The notes beneath the pieces were generated by a model. That model searched no databases. It was given only the letters and a program-made list of their open reading frames with translations, and was not told the DNA's origin. The translations under genes and the position numbers were made by a program. Positions 53,401-64,000 of a DNA stretch of 64,000 bases are shown here, piece after piece (the first letter of the stretch is position 1; each line of letters opens with the position of its first letter). Source of the stretch: Dryococelus australis (Eukaryota > Arthropoda > Insecta > Phasmatodea > Phasmatidae); assembly GCA_029891345.1 (NCBI GenBank), contig CM057002.1, positions 59,386,777 through 59,450,776 of the forward strand, in the 5' to 3' direction.

Positions 53401-54368
53401 TCTGTCTACCTCATCTTCAATCAATGGATCTAACGGGGAAACCTGTGAACTAGCAACACCAACTTGAATCTTGAGATTTTATTTCTTTCTTTTTATCTTT
53501 ATTCAATCAGAAATTATAAATATTAATTATTTTTAATTTTCTTGCCTTACAATTTTATGTTCATCTTCAGCCAATTTTTAGGTTCCTTATGTACAAACTA
53601 ACTTAAAAAATTAAAATCCTACCAGAAAATAAAATATATCATACAATACTCATTATAGGAAAAAGGTTGAAAAAACCTATACTACAATGGCAAGTTAGGG
53701 GATCATGAATTACAAATAAATGTGTTATACAATTTTAACAACTGCAAATTGAACAAACATTTAATAGAACTTAATTTTCTAATATATACACTTAACATCA
53801 ACAAAAATATATAATGAACAATAACATGCCCTTAAGGGTCTTTCTAGTGCCCATAGGGGTTTTATTATTAAAGTACTATTTACAGCTATATACATATATA
53901 CGTGGGAGGAAGAAACCCTCTCTCAGTTATTTGAGGGTTTGAACCTCCACTGGGTCACATAACACAGAAGTACTGACAATAAGTTAACCCCGAATTGAAT
54001 GAGTAGAGTGATGGAGGAAATGATTGGCGATTGGATGATGTGATTAAGAATGATCCAATAGTAAAAATGAAATGTGTATGTAATGAATACATAAAATGGG
54101 TTTCAGTAAAAGAGACAGGAGTTATAATTAATAGACGGAATACTATCGTATCGATGGACTGACTATGCCAAAAGTGATGATGCTTGTAACTTGGAAGAAA
54201 CCCTGAAGTTAAGAAGAAAAAGAAATGACTCGAGATGAGAAGAAAGGAAAGGATCGGATTGTCCATGACCAGCTCAAGAATCACCACCAAAGTAAATCAC
54301 TCCTGCACAAAATTACAGGTGATGAGGTTGTGTAGGACTGGTGCGTGAGGAATTTCCTTAGTTAGGAA
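53401..54368. other. No gene recognised
   Basis: A 111-codon minus frame at 53955-54290 is Phe/Ser/His-rich without a motif and lies opposite purine-rich DNA. I regard it as chance. Confidence 0.4.
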
Positions 54369-54422
54369 GGGGGGGGGGGGATCGATGTAAAGTTCAAGGA
54401 GTCTGCCGGGGGGGGGGGGGGT
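54369..54422. repeat. Two poly-G tracts
   Basis: G runs at 54369-54380 and about 54408-54421, separated by 27 bases; the local sequence could form a G-quadruplex. Confidence 0.85.
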
Positions 54423-55030
54423 GGTCCAGAGGGTCGTAGATGGCTATGGATCTTCTTCAAGAAAGATCGTCATAATATTTACTGTGATAATGTGTAATAA
54501 AATCATAGTAATGATGTATCAGATCAGTTTTGTAAATAACTTTATTCGCGTCAGTTTCAGCCATAAATGTTTGTGACAAATGGACGCACATAAAAATAGT
54601 TATATATAAATTATTTCCTACAGTATTACAACTTTCTTACACACAATTATAGTAACATTATGACGATATTAGATGACGAAGATTTTCTTGCAAATTCGGA
54701 GTTCTGAAGTATCCAAAATGGAAATGCGCTTAAATTTTGTTAAAAATACAAACTATTATAATCGATTATTTATTTTATATTTAAAAAGTATGTTTTATGA
54801 TGTTGCAAAACATATACATTATTCTTTCATATACACCATAAATCGCACTTTTCTGGACATTTTTATGGTGTCTGTACTACTTTATTATAAGTTCTTCTCA
54901 TTGTATAGCCGGGTGCAGTGCTCCACAGGCAGTTCCTTTACTTCAACCTTTATATTATGCTTTCAATTGTGAATCCAGCCTTACAGGAATTTTTTTCCCC
55001 CCAGCTACGTTGGCAACACACCTCCGTCAC
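54423..55030. other. No gene seen
   Basis: AT-rich with short frames only. Confidence 0.4.
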
Positions 55031-55335
55031 GAATAAAGATGCAAGACAACAGGATGTCGCGTCCCGAATAGGCACTGTCCCGGATAGGCACTGCCGTGAC
55101 GTGCAGGTGACGGTTGATGTTTGCCGGGAAGGGGGGGTGGGGGTACTGGTTGGTGGGGAAGGGGGGGAAAAGAGAGGGAGGTTGGTGGGGAGCGGAGCTG
55201 AAGTGGCGGCAGGAATGTTCTGCCTTTGAAGTCGGCCGACATCATGGGAGTCGGTAATTTAGCTAATGAATTACCGCACGGTACAGTCAGGGCTGCGTCG
55301 GAACTGGATCGCCCGCTAGGAGAAAAAAAAGAATT
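55031..55335. other. G-rich patch
   Basis: Dense runs of G on the plus strand (GGGAAGGGGGGGTGGGGGTA, GGGGAAGGGGGGGAAAAG). Overlapping plus and minus frames of about 100 codons reflect composition, not coding. Confidence 0.45.
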
Positions 55336-55776
55336 ATAGAAAAAATTCATTACCGTCAACGTCCGCAGAAAATACTCGAGATTTTACGCTTCTGACACAA
55401 GAGCCTTTGAGGTCACGTGCATATCAGTGAAAAAAAAAGTTAAATCGCACACCGTAGCTCTTTCCAGTTTTTTTTTCGTTTGCTTATATCCCTTTCGTAC
55501 CCTCTCAGGTAGACACAGGAATATTAGCAAAGTGCTTTAAATTATTTTTTAAATTTTCTTAGGGAATATGCATCCTGTTTCCGTATTGTTTTCGTACATA
55601 AAGTAACCATATGCTGGCTGTTTATCTGCATTTCCTGTATATTTGTTCCCAGAATAAATGATTTTTCAATAATTTTCCTACGCGACTAATTACTAACCAG
55701 CAGCACAGCAGAATTTTGCTGGCGTATAAATAAAAAAATAATAATAAATGAGCGAAACTAGCACCTGCGCATCATC

Positions 55777-55780
<4 letters not shown>
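55336..55780. other. No gene seen
   Basis: AT-rich. Confidence 0.4.

Positions 55781-55812
<32 letters not shown>
55781..55812. repeat. (AG)n microsatellite
   Basis: Sixteen AG units. Confidence 0.98.
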
Positions 55813-55819
<7 letters not shown>

Positions 55820-57165
55820 ATTCAAGCGTTCGTTCTTTCTAGTTGTGTTTGTGATTGTTCCAGGTTTTTGACGCGTCATGCACAAACTCTGAGACAGTAA
55901 TAAGTATCTGGCGATAAGATCGACGAATGAAATGAACCAAGTAAACAAAGGGAAAGTTGATTGCAGGAGAAACAGCGATAAACAAATAACATCGGCTACA
56001 GTATTTAAAGGAATATAACGTCCACTCTAATCTTCTAATGATGTCGCGAAATCTTGCTGTATATTTATATAGCCTAATACTGATTCCTGTTACTTAATAT
56101 GTAGGGGCAAGGTTTTGTAGTGTTATTTTGAGGCAAATGTAATTGTTTAAAATACTTGAGTTCGGTGATATCGGTTTTATTATGAAAGTCTTAGAAATTG
56201 AAACGTCATAACTAAAATTGCGCATTATTAGAGCCAACATTGTACTGTGTTATTTTAATGCAATTTTATTATTAAAAATGGTTGATAGTTTATTCTTAAA
56301 TGCATATTTCCATTAAAATTTTTATCATGTTTATACAATTGCATAAACAAGCGAAAACAATTTATTTGAACAAAGATGACGCAGAGCATTATCATAGGTT
56401 AAAGAAATTACTTTTGAAAGGTTTTGTTCCTTCGTAAAAACAGTGTGGATTTTTTGTCACGCTCCTACGAGAATGACTTGGATATGGTTTTATAGAGAGA
56501 ACAAAAGCATTCAGTACTGGAAATAAAATAATATTTTTATATTTGCTTTTACAAATTATCTATTCTCATTAAATGATCATTTCTCATTCACATAGTATTC
56601 AATATGTGCTGCTGTTATTCACTCAACCTAAAAGACAAAAGCTTAAAATAATTTTTTTTCTTCCCATCATCTGAAAACTTAAATCATTCTTATCATCACT
56701 CAATTTATACATTTTTGGATACAGATTGTTGGCCATGGTTTCTCAAATATAATAATATATTTTCGCTAAATTTCGCATATTTTGGGTTTCAACTGAAATT
56801 TGAGTGTTAGGCGGTGTATAATTGGCATTTCGGCGTTATTTTGGTTTTATCGCTGTTCACCGTAAAATATTGGCTCTATTAACAAGTCTCCAGAATTAAA
56901 AAAATATAAGCTCACAGGGTCGTAAAGAAATTATTATAATTACGTCACCGATTCACTAATGCACGTCCCTGGGTTGCAGGCTAGGTTGTACCATTTAAAA
57001 TCTGGCCGGATCTCAAAGTTTGCCAGAAGCTGCTACAGTCATTTATATCTTGTCTTGTTTAACACCATAACTTTCCATATTCCACGATTTTTTTTGCGTC
57101 GAAAAAGTAAGTTAATGTCATGTCGGTGGCCTACAAAATAATATTGAGGCTAATACTGAACTACA
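55813..57165. other. AT-rich, no gene seen
   Basis: More than 1.3 kb with only a 60-codon frame (56959-57141), which has no motif. Confidence 0.5.
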
Positions 57166-57516
57166 CGTACAAACTTTGAGGGACGATTTGTTCTAGAAAA
57201 TGATGTAGAGAATACGATACAACCTATATAACTTCACGTACAAACTTTGAGGGACGATTTGTTCTATAAAATGATGTAGAGAATACGATACAACCTATAT
57301 GACTTCACGTACAAACTTTGAGGGACGATTTGTTCTAGAAAATGATGTAGAGAATACGATACAACCTATATAACTTCACGTACAAACTTTGAGGGACGAT
57401 TTGTTCTAGAAAATTATGTAGAGAATACGATACAACCTATATAACTTCACGTACAAACTTTGAGGGACGATTTGTTCTAGAAACTGATGTAGAAAATACG
57501 ATACAACCTATATAAC
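57166..57516. repeat. 71-bp satellite, five copies
   Basis: The word CAAACTTTGAGGGACGATTT starts at 57170, 57241, 57312, 57383 and 57454, an exact 71-bp period, with only a few differences between units. The fifth copy ends in CCTATATAACCGAACG near 57516. A single related word (CACGTACAAATTTTGAGGG) occurs at about 61504. Confidence 0.95.
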
Positions 57517-57829
57517 CGAACGTTCACGTTAAGGGAGAGGATTAAAATGAGTTGTTTGCAAAATGTCGGAACCTACGCGAAATGAGACTGCAAATTCGCG
57601 AATATCGTGTTTAGCGTGATTTGGTATCTGCCCTCTGCCACGATTCGGCTCGTCATTAGGTTGGATACCTTGCTGGCAACCCTTTCAAAGGTTGCATGTT
57701 TTCCCGAGGAATTCTTTCGCCTTTGTGTTGTACCAAGGCAACGTTTTGTGTCGCTTCACTTTACACATGTTCATTGCGTCATAGTAGTCGAGAAACTCCC
57801 ACAAGGAACACGTTTTTGCTGGTTAGTTA
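57517..57829. other. No gene seen
   Basis: An 84-codon plus frame at 57607-57861 runs into the MITE and has no motif. Confidence 0.4.
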
Positions 57830-58250
57830 GAGGCTGTTCACGATACAGCGAGCACTTTTGAAATCAACTTTATAAAAAATTCACTTCTCCTACCTGCAAA
57901 TATTTCAACGGACGCTGTGAGTGACACGCGCCCAGTAAAGTTGGTCACCATGGAGGAAAAGTATCTCCATAAAAATACGTCGAATAAGTCGTGTTAGATA
58001 ACCATTTGTGACGACTTAAATTATTTATTTCGCTTTCTGTTTTTTCAATGCATTAAAGTTTAAAAATGAGCAGATTTGAAAAATATTTACTTTTCTAATA
58101 ATGTCACAATTTCACCCGAGCGATTCATGAATAAAGGGATGAGGCTGATGACAATGATAATTCTGCATAAAGCGTGAAACTACACAACGTGCATAGAAAC
58201 AGATGTTAAGCAGGGCTTTGAAAAGTTCTCATTTTACCGCGAACATCCTG
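57830..58250 (+). mobile_element. TAGGCTGTTCACG MITE, 420-bp class
   Basis: GAGGCTGTTCACGATACAGC to TTACCGCGAACATCCTG, with TA on each side. Confidence 0.9.
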
Positions 58251-58636
58251 TATTGATATGGCACCCTCTGATTTCCTAACGGCTAACAATGTTCTTACCC
58301 ACCGAAAGGTCACAGGTGGCAGAATTCAAATCAAGATTAACACACTATTCACGAATTTGTAGTTTCATCTCGCGTGGTTTACGACATTTGAAAATAAATC
58401 ATTTTGGTCATCAATTTTGAAAGGCGTGTCTCTCTCATTACGCAATAGGCAGTATTGTGTTCTCTACCTCATTTTTCATTACGAATCATCTCACAAAGTT
58501 GAACACTGTAAAAAAAGTATAAAAATGCATGTACAACTTTTGGTAATTTTACATTTACTGTGTGAAAATAGAAGAAAAAAACAGGTACAGTACATGTAAA
58601 GTGTAAATTTACAGCAATGTACAACTTTATTCATAA
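58251..58636. other. No gene seen
   Basis: AT-rich. Confidence 0.35.
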
Positions 58637-58930
58637 CATAGTACAATGGTATTATAAAAAACACAGATGTATTGGTATATTAACAATAAGAGGGATGTAA
58701 ATTTACAAATTTGAAAGAACGTGTAAAAATCCATGAACATGAAGTATTAATACCCAAATCTGTGTATTTTTACAACCATACCAATGTTGTATTAAAACAC
58801 GTACATCAGTGTAAAAGTATACATTTTTTATTTCACTCAATACACAGTACAATTTTACTGTAAAAAATACAAATGTACTGGTGTATTGACATTGAAAAGG
58901 GGGTTCAAAGTATGTGTAAAAATCCACTTA
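58637..58930. repeat. About 210-bp direct repeat, partial second unit
   Basis: CATAGTACAATGGTATTATA at 58637 and CACAGTACAATTTTACTGTA at 58847 start related segments (AAAAAAYACARATGTAYTGG, then GTGTAAAAATCCA). The second unit ends near 58930. Confidence 0.65.
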
Positions 58931-59443
58931 TGCATCTGTTCAGAATAATCCTGTACACAGCGAAGCCAAGGACATGACTCTGTAAAGGAGAAAGCTGCAA
59001 GTTGTGTAGTGAGCGAGATACTATTGTTCTCAAGCTACGAGACTCCCAGCAAGAACAGAGTGTAAGTGGCTGCGATAAGTCATCTCCTTGTTTTCGCACC
59101 CCAAAACAAAGTGGGCTCTCGTGTCCCCAACCCCAGAGATGCCGCAACTTTGATCAAGTTCCCCCGCTGACGATACGGGGGATGCAGAGATGTTCGATCA
59201 TCCACGACGGCCACTCCAGCCAACTTAACTCTTATCGCACGCTTCGCCCCGACGACCCTCGGTCGCCGATGCTGTCTCATCGTTCACTACGTCAACTCGC
59301 TGCAAGGGCTGGGGGACGCTTCAGACGTTCTCCAACGTTTCAATTCCCAACCACTTACACCAAGAACGAGTCCATGCCAATGTTCAGGCACGTCGGAGCA
59401 AATCAATCGACACGCCATACTCTGAACATACACAATGCATTCA
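58931..59443. other. Less AT-rich segment with a 152-codon frame, not called as a gene
   Basis: 59002-59460 is open on the plus strand, but the translation is Ser/Arg/Pro-rich without any motif, and it runs on into the MITE at 59.44 kb. A 66-codon minus frame overlaps. It could be a decayed exon or chance. Confidence 0.3.
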
Positions 59444-59740
59444 TGTTCACGATAAAGTGAGCACTTTTGAAATCAACCTTAGAAAAATGTCACTGCCACT
59501 ACCTGCGTATATTTCAAGGGGCGCCCTGAGTGACATGCGCCCAGTAAAGTTGGTAACGATGGATGGGAAGTAGTTCCGTATCTTAACGTCAAATAAAAAG
59601 TGTTAGGTAACCATTTCTGATAACTTAAATAGTTTCTTTCGCTTTATGTTAGTTTTTTAACCTATCGAAGTATAAAAATTAGCAGGTTTGTTAGATGTTT
59701 AATTTAAACATAATTTGACAGTTTCACTTAACCGACGCAT
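59444..59740 (+). mobile_element. TAGGCTGTTCACG MITE, 3'-truncated at a TA repeat
   Basis: Starts GTTCACGATAAAGTGAGCAC, the outermost bases being lost, and matches the family to ACCGACGCAT, where TA-rich DNA takes over. Confidence 0.85.
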
Positions 59741-59799
59741 ATATATAACCTATGTAATAGTGGATCTATTATAATAACTGGTTAAAATTAATTCGCTTA

Positions 59800-59804
<5 letters not shown>

Positions 59805-59896
<92 letters not shown>

Positions 59897-59905
59897 CACA
59901 CACAC
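59805..59905. repeat. (TA)n-(CA)n compound microsatellite
   Basis: About 41 TA units followed by nine CA units. Confidence 0.97.
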
Positions 59906-60805
59906 TCTGAATTGTGTAAAAGATAAAAAGAGAAATAAATTATTAAGTTCCTGTTAATAAACAGTTAAGCGGTAAAAATGTTCTTAGTTTTTAAGTTACG
60001 ATTCACTGACAAATATGTATATTTTAATAAAAGTTTTATTTTCCACTGTTACTCAATTTTTGTCACTTCTAACGACCTACATTTTCTCTTGTCGGAAGAT
60101 AAACTTATTTATAAAAACGTGAAGTTCGTCTTTGTGAACACATCTAAGAGGTACTGGTAAAGGAGCTATGCCTGTTAGGAAATCTTGCTTGCTTTAAGAA
60201 ATGTTGTCCAAAATACAATTTGAAAATTGATGTTTATATATTTTTAAACCTTGCGAGCAATAACAATTTCTCCCTTAACGGAATCCTTTACAGGTTAGAA
60301 ATTTTTCATCGTCGTAATATTTTATATCTATTTCTCCATCTCCATCTGCAGATTCCGCTGTCGTCTTCAAAATTTGTATGTATGGGTTTTATTTTACTTC
60401 GTCATTGTTTTTAATATTAATATCCAAGGAAATTAAAACAATTGCTACGAAATCTGGGCAATGGGGACAATTAAGAAAATTAATGTCTAGCAAACTGTAA
60501 CAAAAAATGTAATTCGCCTGACAAGTATCGTTAATGTGCTTATAAAAATTTAAATTAACGCTGATTTTAGTTAATTGGCTGTAAATTTATTTGCTGAATT
60601 TTTATAGCAAAATGAATAAAGTAGTCAATCAGCAGGATTTTTGTGGTAATACTTTGTGTTCAGTGCATATACAGAGTGTCCCACAAATATTCATAAGTGA
60701 GAGAATGTATAATTACAGTACACAGTGGGTGGCAAAAAAAAGTGAAGCACCAAGAAGAAATGGTCCAAATCGTACGTAATTTGGTAAATATGCACACTTT
60801 AATAG
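59906..60805. other. No gene; possible transposon-end words
   Basis: ATACAGAGTGTCCCACAAAT near 60669 and CACAGTGGGTGGCAAAAAAA near 60721 look like termini of Tc1/mariner-type elements, but no partner ends were found. Otherwise AT-rich. Confidence 0.35.
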
Positions 60806-61144
60806 TAGGGCTGTTCAAAATATCGATATATCGATAGTTATCGATATGAGAAATAACTTATCGAACGATATATAACTTCGAAAAATATCAGTATATCGGT
60901 TTCGATATTATCGAAGTTTTCGGTATTATCGAAATGTTCTGTATTATCGAAATGTACAATATTATCGAAATATATGTATTATCGAGATTTTCGGTATTAT
61001 CAATTATTTCGGTATTATCGATTATTTCGGCATTATCAATTAATTCGGTATTATCGCTCATTTCGGTATACCGAAAATACCGAGTAGGCCCTAACTGTTT
61101 GAAAAATTATCAATATTAAATTTTTATGATATCGAACAACTCTA
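60806..61144. mobile_element. hAT-like MITE with 8-bp target duplication
   Basis: Left end TAGGGCTGTTCAAAATATCG; right end in reverse complement TAGAGTTGTTCGATATC. The flanks TTTAATAG and GTTAATAG match at seven of eight positions. The interior is a degenerate array of ATTATCGAAAT/TTCGGTATTATCGA words. Confidence 0.8.
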
Positions 61145-61558
61145 GTTAATAGTAGTGTAGGTATGCCAGTTTTGGTTTTCAAGGTGGAGATTTCCCACAC
61201 AGTAACGATATATCTTAAATCATTAGGGAATTGAAGCGGAGGGGTTTTATCGCTTGATGTGATGAACTTCTTTCTTCTGATATTGTAATTACATAATAAT
61301 AATAAATTATTATAATAAAATAATTTTTTTTTTTTTACATTTATTTTCTATGTGTTGTATCCTTTCATCCTTCCGAACTTTAAAGTGGTGCCACGAGCAC
61401 TCAAATATTAAGATAAATATCCGCATACAGGATATTAATCAAGACTTTAAGTACAAAAAATGCATGAATAGTGGACTGCATATAAAACAATAAGTCCGTC
61501 GTCACGTACAAATTTTGAGGGCAGTTTATGAATGTTTTGTTTTAATATGCATGGTTGG
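61145..61558. other. No gene; isolated satellite word
   Basis: CACGTACAAATTTTGAGGG at about 61504 relates to the 71-bp satellite at 57.2-57.5 kb. Confidence 0.4.
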
Positions 61559-61559
61559 G

Positions 61560-61864
61560 GGACATACGACCTAACCCATGGATTGAATATGGATTGATGA
61601 TTGATTGAAAGATTGGACGGAATATTGATGGAACGGTTGTAAGATTGAGGGAAAGATTGTAGGATTGATAGAAATATTGCGAGAGCGATCGAAAAATTGA
61701 TGGGAACATTGCGAAATATTGATGGAGAGATTGCGAAAGATTGATGGAAAGATTGAACGATTGGTGGAAATGTTGCAAAAGATTGATGGAAAGATTGCGA
61801 AAGAGTGATGGAAAGATTGTGGAAGCGTGATGGAAGGATTACGAAAGATTGACGGATTGATGGC
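61560..61864. repeat. 22-bp minisatellite, purine-rich
   Basis: Units such as ATTGATGGAAAGATTGCGAA repeat with a 22-bp period, clearest at 61750-61850, each composed of two similar 11-bp halves. Minus-strand frames give Ile/Phe/Ser/Gln-rich repetitive peptides, which are by-products. Confidence 0.85.
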
Positions 61865-62570
61865 CAAGAAGAGTATGAAAGTTAAGAATATTTATCACCC
61901 TCGTACATTCCAGGTCTCCAGAGCCTGGCAGTACTGGCATTTAAATTAAGGCCAATTAAGCCTATAAAAGTGTTGGTAGATGCTGATCCATACCATGATT
62001 ATAACTTACTCGTGCTTGTGGTCGCTATTAGTATGATGGGCTTGGTTTAGTCACAAATACACACATTTTAAAAATTGTGAGTTTCACACTTATGCCTACA
62101 AAACTGTCGGAGCAGTGAATAATTTGCAGTTTCTGGCATAGTGTATTAATTAGTCTTCAAGAGAGGGGGCTGGAAATATAGTAAATGAATGAGAGACTTT
62201 AGTATATTTCCGCTCTACCCTATGTATAATTTTGGCACAATATAAAAAGAAATCAAGAATTTTTAATTACATTTTTTTAAATATGATAGTAAAAACAGAA
62301 TTAGGATTTGACATACCCTATACCTATAAAACCAATATGGCTGCCAGAAAAAAATATATGCTTGAATAATTAGTGGGTGTAACTGCTGAGTACCTTCGGA
62401 TACATTCGACAAACCCGAGACGAAGGCTGCTGAGCACCTCCGAGTCGAGCCGAAGACCCCCGGCCACAGCCACAACCACACAGCTCCCATTAAAAATACA
62501 TTGCGCCAGAATCGCAGCGTACATACTACTGACGGGGCTGTGAGAAAGTGGGAGTGGAGGTGTGACTGGC
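61865..62570. other. No gene seen
   Basis: Short frames on the minus strand, none with a motif. Confidence 0.4.
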
Positions 62571-62574
62571 AGAC

Positions 62575-63600
62575 TTTTTTTTCTCTTTGTTTATTTATTT
62601 GTTGCAATTTCCCATGAACAACCCTGTTCATAAAGGGGAAATGGTACACAAATAACACTATGGCAGTTTGTGATGCATGCATAGTAACATACAATACATA
62701 AACAATAACTTAGAGTATTAAACAAGATAGAAGAAGGAACTTATAATAGGCCTTTCAAAACATACAATGCAAATACATTTTACATAACAGGAATAGAAAG
62801 ATCAACTACAGTTCCAAAAAAAAATATTATTTGATATCAGGTGACAGATTATTTAAAAATACATTTTAAGCCATGATGCTACTATAAATTGCAATATGAA
62901 CAAGTTATTATAATGCAGATACAAAAGGGATAAATTAAATTTACATAAATATTCACTCATCATTTTTGTACCTATCCCATAATAATTCTTTTAGTTTTTT
63001 TTTATTTTTTATTTTAGTTGGTTGGTACAAGACGTTACAGTTTTTGGCAGTTGGTTAAATTTTTGGATTGTCAGGAACCGAAAAGTTTTGTATCCATATT
63101 TAATTGCTGATGTATGTGGTAATTCCAGATTTTTTACATGTATTGTTTAGTGCCTGTGGATTGTCTCTCTTGATGTGAATTTTAGATTGTTCAAAGTGAG
63201 ATTATCTTTATTTTTTTTAATAATATGAGGGAGTTCATGTCTGCGCATAATTTTATGTGCATAATGCTTGTTTCTATGTATAACATCTTATTTTGGTACT
63301 AGGAGGAAATTTGGAAACATTTCTTATTGCTTTATTTTGTAATTTTTCTAATTCATGCAGTTGATTTTTACTATAGTTTATCCATACCATATTAAGGTAA
63401 CTTAAATGGGAATGTATTAGGCTGTAATAAAAGTTTTAGTCTACATCTATGTCGCACAAAGTCTCTTAATTTATAAGAGTGCTCCAATGGCTAGGGTTAT
63501 TTTATTTGTAATATGCTTCACATGATCCTGCTATTGTAGTGTTTAATATACGATGAGATCTAAATACTTATACTAAATACTAATACTTTTGGAATTATGT
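62575..63600 (-). pseudogene. LINE reverse-transcriptase C-terminal region, decayed
   Basis: Minus-strand translation in broken frames gives HVKHITNKITLAIGALYKLR, DFVRHRCRLKLLLQ, SYLNMVWINYSKNQLHELEK and LQNKAIRNVSKFP, then SIMHIKLCADMNSLILLKKI. This is the layout downstream of the YADD motif in many non-LTR retrotransposons (thumb region, then the LQNKAIR block). The catalytic YADD is not visible. A plus-strand T run at about 62573-62580 may be the A tail. It is a different element from the jockey-like LINE at 48 kb. The clade cannot be fixed from this part. Confidence 0.65.
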
Positions 63601-64000
63601 TTATGTGTGCCAATGGACATTTTGATCATACATATGTAAGTTATATGCGAGAATTATGTGGATGCAACTAGTATAAAGATAGTGATGGACTACAATTATA
63701 GTAGGAATTAACATTAAGTATTGAGGTCTCTGATAGGAATAAGTATTAATAGTAAACATAGGTTATTTAAATGTTATAATATAACAAATACGAGTGAATT
63801 TTTTTATGCATTGTAAATATAGCAAAAAATTTAATTATTTTTTAAATTTTTATTGGGATCTCCATCCCTTACTAAATCTGATACGACCCAGGCGACTTGT
63901 TACAATATATCTGAACATCTGTGAATCAGTACACACATACACACACAAAGTTATTCGATTATTATATCACCAGGCGGTGTAAAACTACTCATTCAATTAT
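63601..64000. other. No gene seen
   Basis: AT-rich to the window end. Confidence 0.4.

Noticed and set aside
53955..54290. 111-codon minus-strand frame with hydrophobic stretch
   Set aside because: Opposite purine-rich low-complexity DNA; hydrophobicity is a by-product and no membrane-protein features beyond composition are seen.
57166..57516. Possible CRISPR-like array
   Set aside because: The 71-bp units repeat in full with no unique spacers; it is a satellite in a eukaryotic context.
59002..59460. 152-codon plus-strand frame
   Set aside because: Runs into a MITE end and has no recognisable motif; kept only as an unassigned segment.
61542..61867. Repetitive Phe/Ser/Ile peptide frames on the minus strand
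   Set aside because: Products of a 22-bp minisatellite whose period is not a multiple of three.

Overview
This window looks like AT-rich, gene-poor, repeat-dominated DNA from an animal with a large genome, most likely an insect or other arthropod. The evidence is the mix of decayed Tc1/mariner, pogo/Tigger, hAT-like and Helitron-like DNA elements, jockey-like and other LINE fragments, two tRNA-derived SINE families, many MITEs, and long (TA)n and poly-G tracts. No bacterial operons, rRNA, intact tRNA genes or CRISPR arrays are visible. The species cannot be named from this sequence.

Layout. 0-10 kb: a mariner-like remnant with a 28-bp minisatellite, a MITE, and two oppositely oriented clusters of tRNA T-arm-like repeats (3.6-4.1 kb and 6.5-9.5 kb), followed by satellites, a TTAA-flanked element and a SINE. 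10-30 kb: SINEs, MITEs, two Tc1 transposase C-terminal remnants (14.1 and 24.0-24.3 kb), hAT-like MITEs (18.3 and 28.5 kb), a Helitron-like element (25.0 kb) and a GC-rich block at 20.1-20.5 kb. 30-40 kb: the only part with hints of host gene structure (candidate exons at 30.43, 37.15 and 38.44 kb, the last under a TATA box), plus a decayed unknown coding sequence (31.4-32.8 kb) and a mariner with DD41D spacing (36.1-36.9 kb). 40-50 kb: a MITE nested in its own family, an almost full-length pogo/Tigger transposon (42.1-45.0 kb, three in-frame stops and one frameshift) and a 5'-truncated jockey-like LINE (47.8-49.0 kb). 50-64 kb: more MITEs, a 71-bp satellite, a hAT-like MITE with a target duplication, a 22-bp minisatellite and a LINE reverse-transcriptase remnant (62.6-63.6 kb).

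The most abundant family is a set of MITEs with the end motif TAGGCTGTTCACGGTAAA and a TA target duplication. Three size classes (about 110, 230 and 420 bp) share the ends, and no transposase with matching ends is present. The pogo element has different ends, so it is not obviously their partner. Nested insertions give a partial order of events: for example MITE into MITE at 40.4-41.2 kb, hAT MITE into an older repeat at 18.3 kb, and MITE into an older repeat at 52.8 kb.

I see no complete functional protein-coding gene and no convincing new multi-gene system. The most unusual structures are the inverted clusters of T-arm-like motifs and a 38-bp tandem repeat carrying a tRNA A-box-like sequence. 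All family assignments were made by reading motifs by eye, without database searches.
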